From Neocallimastix lanati (nom. inval.) (Eukaryota; Neocallimastigomycota; Neocallimastigomycetes; Neocallimastigales; Neocallimastigaceae): DNA of 64,000 nt. Numbering within the stretch: position 1 is the first letter of the stretch; every line of letters starts with the position of its first letter. Shown here piece after piece: positions 61,001-64,000 of this stretch. The stretch covers positions 229,001 to 293,000 of the forward strand of contig JACVTC010000151.1 in the NCBI GenBank assembly GCA_016946835.1, written 5' to 3'. Both the position numbers and the translations under genes were made by a program. The notes under the pieces are model-generated. The model had not been told where the DNA came from. It worked only from the letters and a program-made list of their open reading frames with translations, and searched no databases.

Positions 61001-61385
61001 TATTTGATAGGTATTGCAAAATACCAAACTTATCCAAGAGCGTCGACGTCGTACTGATAAGGCATAATGATAATACAGGATCGTCATCTATTGCTACGAA
61101 GGATGAATCTCTCCCTAGTAGTTCAATAAATGATGAGTCCGGGGAGAGTTTAGTGGACACCACACTATCTATTTTAAAGATGTTACTTCTAGGTTTTATT
61201 TCTTTTTTATTTGATAGGAAGGGAAAAATTCCCGCATAGTACAACTTGCCGAAATACATAGTAATTTCGAGCTTTTTATTTTTTTATTTTTTAATTTTTT
61301 ATTTTTAATTTCAAATGTACTTTTCACCTACATGTATTTTTTAAAATAAAATTAATAAAGTTTTGGAAGTGTATTCTCTTCCCTG

Positions 61386-61422
<37 letters not shown>

Positions 61423-61431
61423 TATTATTTT
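58052..61431 (+). mobile_element. 5'-truncated LINE with poly(A) tail and TSD
   Basis: Non-LTR retrotransposon insertion. Candidate 12-bp TSD tattattatttt at 58052-58063 and 61420-61431 (low complexity). 3' UTR 61240-61388, A-tail about 61389-61419. Starts inside the endonuclease domain. Confidence 0.85.
58064..61239 (+). CDS. LINE ORF2 fragment: endonuclease end, reverse transcriptase, CCHC
   Basis: Frame open from the truncation point. CIDHVIYNEALAAHF and the SDHKPI end of an APE-type endonuclease come first; the methionine at 58093 is internal. RT: NNKAPGPDGIPIEFYK (about residue 277 from that Met), YRGISLINVGLKIISK, LDLKKAYDSV, GVRQGCPLSPILFNL, catalytic FADD (about 515). C-terminal Cys/His motif CPKYCPCCGEDKQSFEHWIFKC (about 840), as in many LINE ORF2 proteins. 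1048 residues after Met with no stop or frameshift, so the insertion is recent, but lacking most of the endonuclease it cannot prime normally at a nick. GC noticeably higher than surroundings. Confidence 0.92.
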
Positions 61432-62100
61432 TTTTTAAAAAAAACGAAGTATTTTCTTTATTATTTGTTATTACGTTATTTATTATTTATTTAATTTATT
61501 ATGAATAAATCAGTTATAATTATTTAATTTAATTTTATTATTATTATTATTTTTCTTTTTTTAATTATAAAGTAAATATATAAGTAAATATCTTATTTTA
61601 AATGTTTATTTATTTAATTATTTGTTATTTATATTAAATTGTTTAATTATTTATTATATATTTAATCAGTTTATTTAATTATAAAGTATTTTAAGAATAT
61701 ATTTTATTTTTTAATATTTGAAAAGTAAAATATTTATTTAATTATTTACTATTAATATTTAATTATTTAATTAATATTAATTATTCTGAATAAATTTGTA
61801 TTAATTATTCAAAAAAAATTTTTTTCTTTTTTTTTTTTAGTTATAAAGTATTTCTAAGATTTTTTATACTAGAAAATAAAATATTTATATAATTATTTAT
61901 TATTTATATCTAATTATTTCTTATTTAATTATTTTTATTTATATTTAATTATTTATTATTTATTTTTATTATTCAAGTTTAATTATTTATTATTATAGAT
62001 TAATTTTAATTATCCAGTCTTTTTTTGTGCAAAATAATTTAATAAATATTTAAAATATTTTATTTTTTCATAAATATCACAGATTATTATATATATATTT
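61432..62100. other. AT-rich spacer
   Basis: No gene. Many 'ttatttaattatttatta' repeats. Confidence 0.6.
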
Positions 62101-62103
62101 ATT

Positions 62104-62225
62104 TGGGTGTGGGGCATTTCGCCAAATTGCATTTCGCCAGGTTGCGTTTCGCCATTTTTTTTGAAAGCATGTGGCGTATTAAAAAAATGTGGCATTTCGC
62201 CAAATTGCATTTCGCCAAATTGAGA
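62104..62225. repeat. Cluster of gcatttcgccaaattg motifs (MULE-end-like)
   Basis: gtggggcatttcgccaaattgcatttcgccaggttgcgtttcgcca, then a spacer with gtggcgtatt, then tggcatttcgccaaattgcatttcgccaaattg. Five copies of the motif that ends the MULEs. Abuts the truncated start of the MDH pseudogene. The minus-strand 66-codon frame here is repeat-derived. Confidence 0.75.
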
Positions 62226-62248
62226 ATTATTAAATAAATAAATAAATT

Positions 62249-63111
62249 ATCTCAAACCCAGTTAATTCTACCGTTCCAATTTGTGCTGAGGTATTCAAGA
62301 CATATGGTTGCTACAACCCAATGAAGTAAGTATTTAATTATTAATTAATATTATAGGAGAAATTTAAGTTTATGTTAATAAAATAATAAATTTAAAATTA
62401 AAGGTTATTTGGTGTTACCACTTTAGACGTTGTTCGTGCTAACACTTTTGTTTCAGAATGTAAGGGTCTTGATGTAACCAAGACTGATGTTACTGTTATA
62501 GGTGGTCACTCTGGTACTACTATTATTCCACTTCTTTCTCAAGTAAGTTATTTTAAGAAGTTTTATTAAAAGCAAGATATAAATTGTTAATATTTCAATA
62601 TGATAAATTTGTTTATATTTCAGGTGTTTCTTTTACTGATTCTCAAATTAAAAGCCTTACTCACCACATTCAATTTGGTGGTGATGAAGGTATTTTCATT
62701 TGTGATAATTGATAAATAATATTAATTTATGAAATGTTATGTTATTGAACTAAAATGCAATTTAATGAAATATTAATATATAAATATATAGTTGTTAAGG
62801 CTAAGAATGGTAAGGGTTCCGCTACTCTTTCTATGGCTTACGCTGGTGCTCGCTTTGTCGACAAGCTCTTACAAGCTATAGTCTTAAACAAGACTGTTAC
62901 TGCATGTTCATATGTTGAAAGTCCAATTGCAAAGGCTGATGGAATCAGATTCTTCTCTTCAGCACTAAAAATCAGCAAAAAAGGTATACAAGAATATATT
63001 TCACTTGGTAAATTATCTGAATCCGAATAAAATCTTTTCAAAGAATGTATTCCACAACTTAAGGTTAACATTGAGAAGGGTGTTAACTTTGTTGCTCAAT
63101 CTAAGCTTTAA
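62249..63111 (+). pseudogene. Malate dehydrogenase, 5'-truncated pseudogene
   Basis: C-terminal portion of an NAD-type malate dehydrogenase. Exons about 62249-62325, 62404-62542, 62624-62689, 62792-63111. Visible: [32 protein letters not shown], catalytic-His segment [56 protein letters not shown], and C-terminal VNIEKGVNFVAQSKL. The NAD-binding N-terminal half is missing; AT-rich and MULE-end sequence stands in its place. The third exon joins out of frame by one base, and TAA at 63028-63030 precedes the natural end by about 27 codons. Introns are retained, so it is a genomic, not retro-, copy. Compartment (hydrogenosome or cytosol) cannot be told. Confidence 0.85.
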
Positions 63112-63521
63112 ATTAAAAAATATAATTCGAGTATAAATAATTAAAAAAAAAAAAGAAAAAGAAAAGAAAAAAAGTTATTTTCTTTAACATATAAATTTAT
63201 TGAGGTAATATCTATTTAATTTCTTTTTTTCTTAAAAAAAGATAAAAATAATTAAAGAAAATAAATTCTTAATATTTTTATTATTAAAAAAAGTATTTAA
63301 AAATTTTAATAAAGTGGTAGTATTAAAATAACTAAAACATATTATAAAAAAATTTAGAATAAAAAATAAAAAATAAGCATTAAAATGTTAAAGAAAATGT
63401 ACAATTAATTTATAAAACTCATAATTTATACTTCTATCTAAAATTTATATTATTTATTTTATATATAAAATATAGTAAAAGAATAAAATAAATAATTAAC
63501 AAAAATAAAAAATAAAATAAA

Positions 63522-63594
<73 letters not shown>

Positions 63595-64000
63595 TATATT
63601 TTTAATTTTTTAATTATTTGTACCAAATATTAAAAATTTTATTTTATTTTATTTTACTTTATTTTATTATATTATATTTAATTTTATTTTATTTTATTTA
63701 ATTTTGTAATATTATATAAATTTATTTTAAATATTAACTTAAATACTTATAAGTATTTTCTTTTTAATAAATATAGCTTTACTTTATATTTTATATTTTC
63801 GTCGTTTTAATAAATAAAAAAATAAATATAAATACCAATTAATAATAAATAAGGTCTTTATGTATATTTGATTAACTGATTTTACATATTATATATATAT
63901 TAAATAATAAAATAAAATTTAAAATGAAATTATATAAATAGATAAATAAAAAATTATAACAAGTAAAATTAATAAATAAATATAAAAATATATATTTAAT
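63112..64000. other. AT-rich region
   Basis: No gene seen. (att)n at 63521-63592, (ttta)-rich runs 63640-63710. Confidence 0.6.

Noticed and set aside
62010-62210. 66-codon minus-strand ORF with GEMQFGEMPH repeats
   Set aside because: Direct translation of the MULE-end motif cluster.

Overview
The window looks like nuclear DNA from a very AT-rich, repeat-laden eukaryote, most likely an anaerobic gut fungus (Neocallimastigomycota). This is inferred from the extreme A+T content with long homopolymer and triplet runs, Asn-rich low-complexity proteins, short spliceosomal introns, the mix of Ty1/copia, Ty3/gypsy chromovirus, LINE and Mutator-like (MULE) elements, and a fungal-type malate dehydrogenase. 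The phylum is not proven from this window.

Layout. (1) 1-2.6 kb: minus-strand copia Gag relic with its 5' LTR and primer-binding site (element G). (2) 2.66-26.8 kb: a nest of retrotransposons. A decayed plus-strand copia element (B) appears to form the outer shell (2665-6240 and about 24150-26800). Its integrase is hit by a 1.06-kb solo LTR. Between its halves lie repeat pairs, solo LTRs and a complete minus-strand copia element (A, 8513-23806, TSD taaat). Element A is split by a non-autonomous LTR element (C, 17847-21068) and by a chromodomain Ty3/gypsy element (11741-17841, TSD acaac). The last two abut at the same nucleotide. (3) 26.9-27.4 kb: a MITE derived from MULE-1. (4) 29.8-33.4 kb: an ABCA-type half transporter with 8 exons (ABC-1). 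(5) 33.4-38.9 kb: AT-rich sequence with an unknown ORF that may be a methyltransferase, a foldback, a gypsy integrase relic and a GC-rich island that could be an ncRNA. (6) 38.9-43.2 kb: a solo LTR, then a Ty3-like element (D) that keeps Gag, protease and an integrase tail but no reverse transcriptase. Its Gag and Pro frames are joined by a textbook -1 frameshift site. (7) 43.2-52 kb: MULE relic, copia LTR, then two adjacent full-length MULEs. The second (48099-51886, 9-bp TSD) carries a small secreted cysteine-rich protein gene. (8) 53.2-57.5 kb: a second ABCA half transporter (ABC-2, 12 exons), paralogous to ABC-1. (9) 58.06-61.42 kb: a 5'-truncated LINE with an intact RT frame. (10) 62.25-63.11 kb: a truncated malate dehydrogenase pseudogene.

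Only three genes look like host-type genes with plausible function: the two ABCA transporters (paralogues sharing their first seven introns, one of them U12-type AT-AG) and the secreted protein inside MULE-2. The MDH fragment is a pseudogene. Most of the rest is mobile DNA, and several separate lines of evidence (TSDs, PBSs, LTR ends, frameshift signal, leader hairpins) allow its history to be read in detail.
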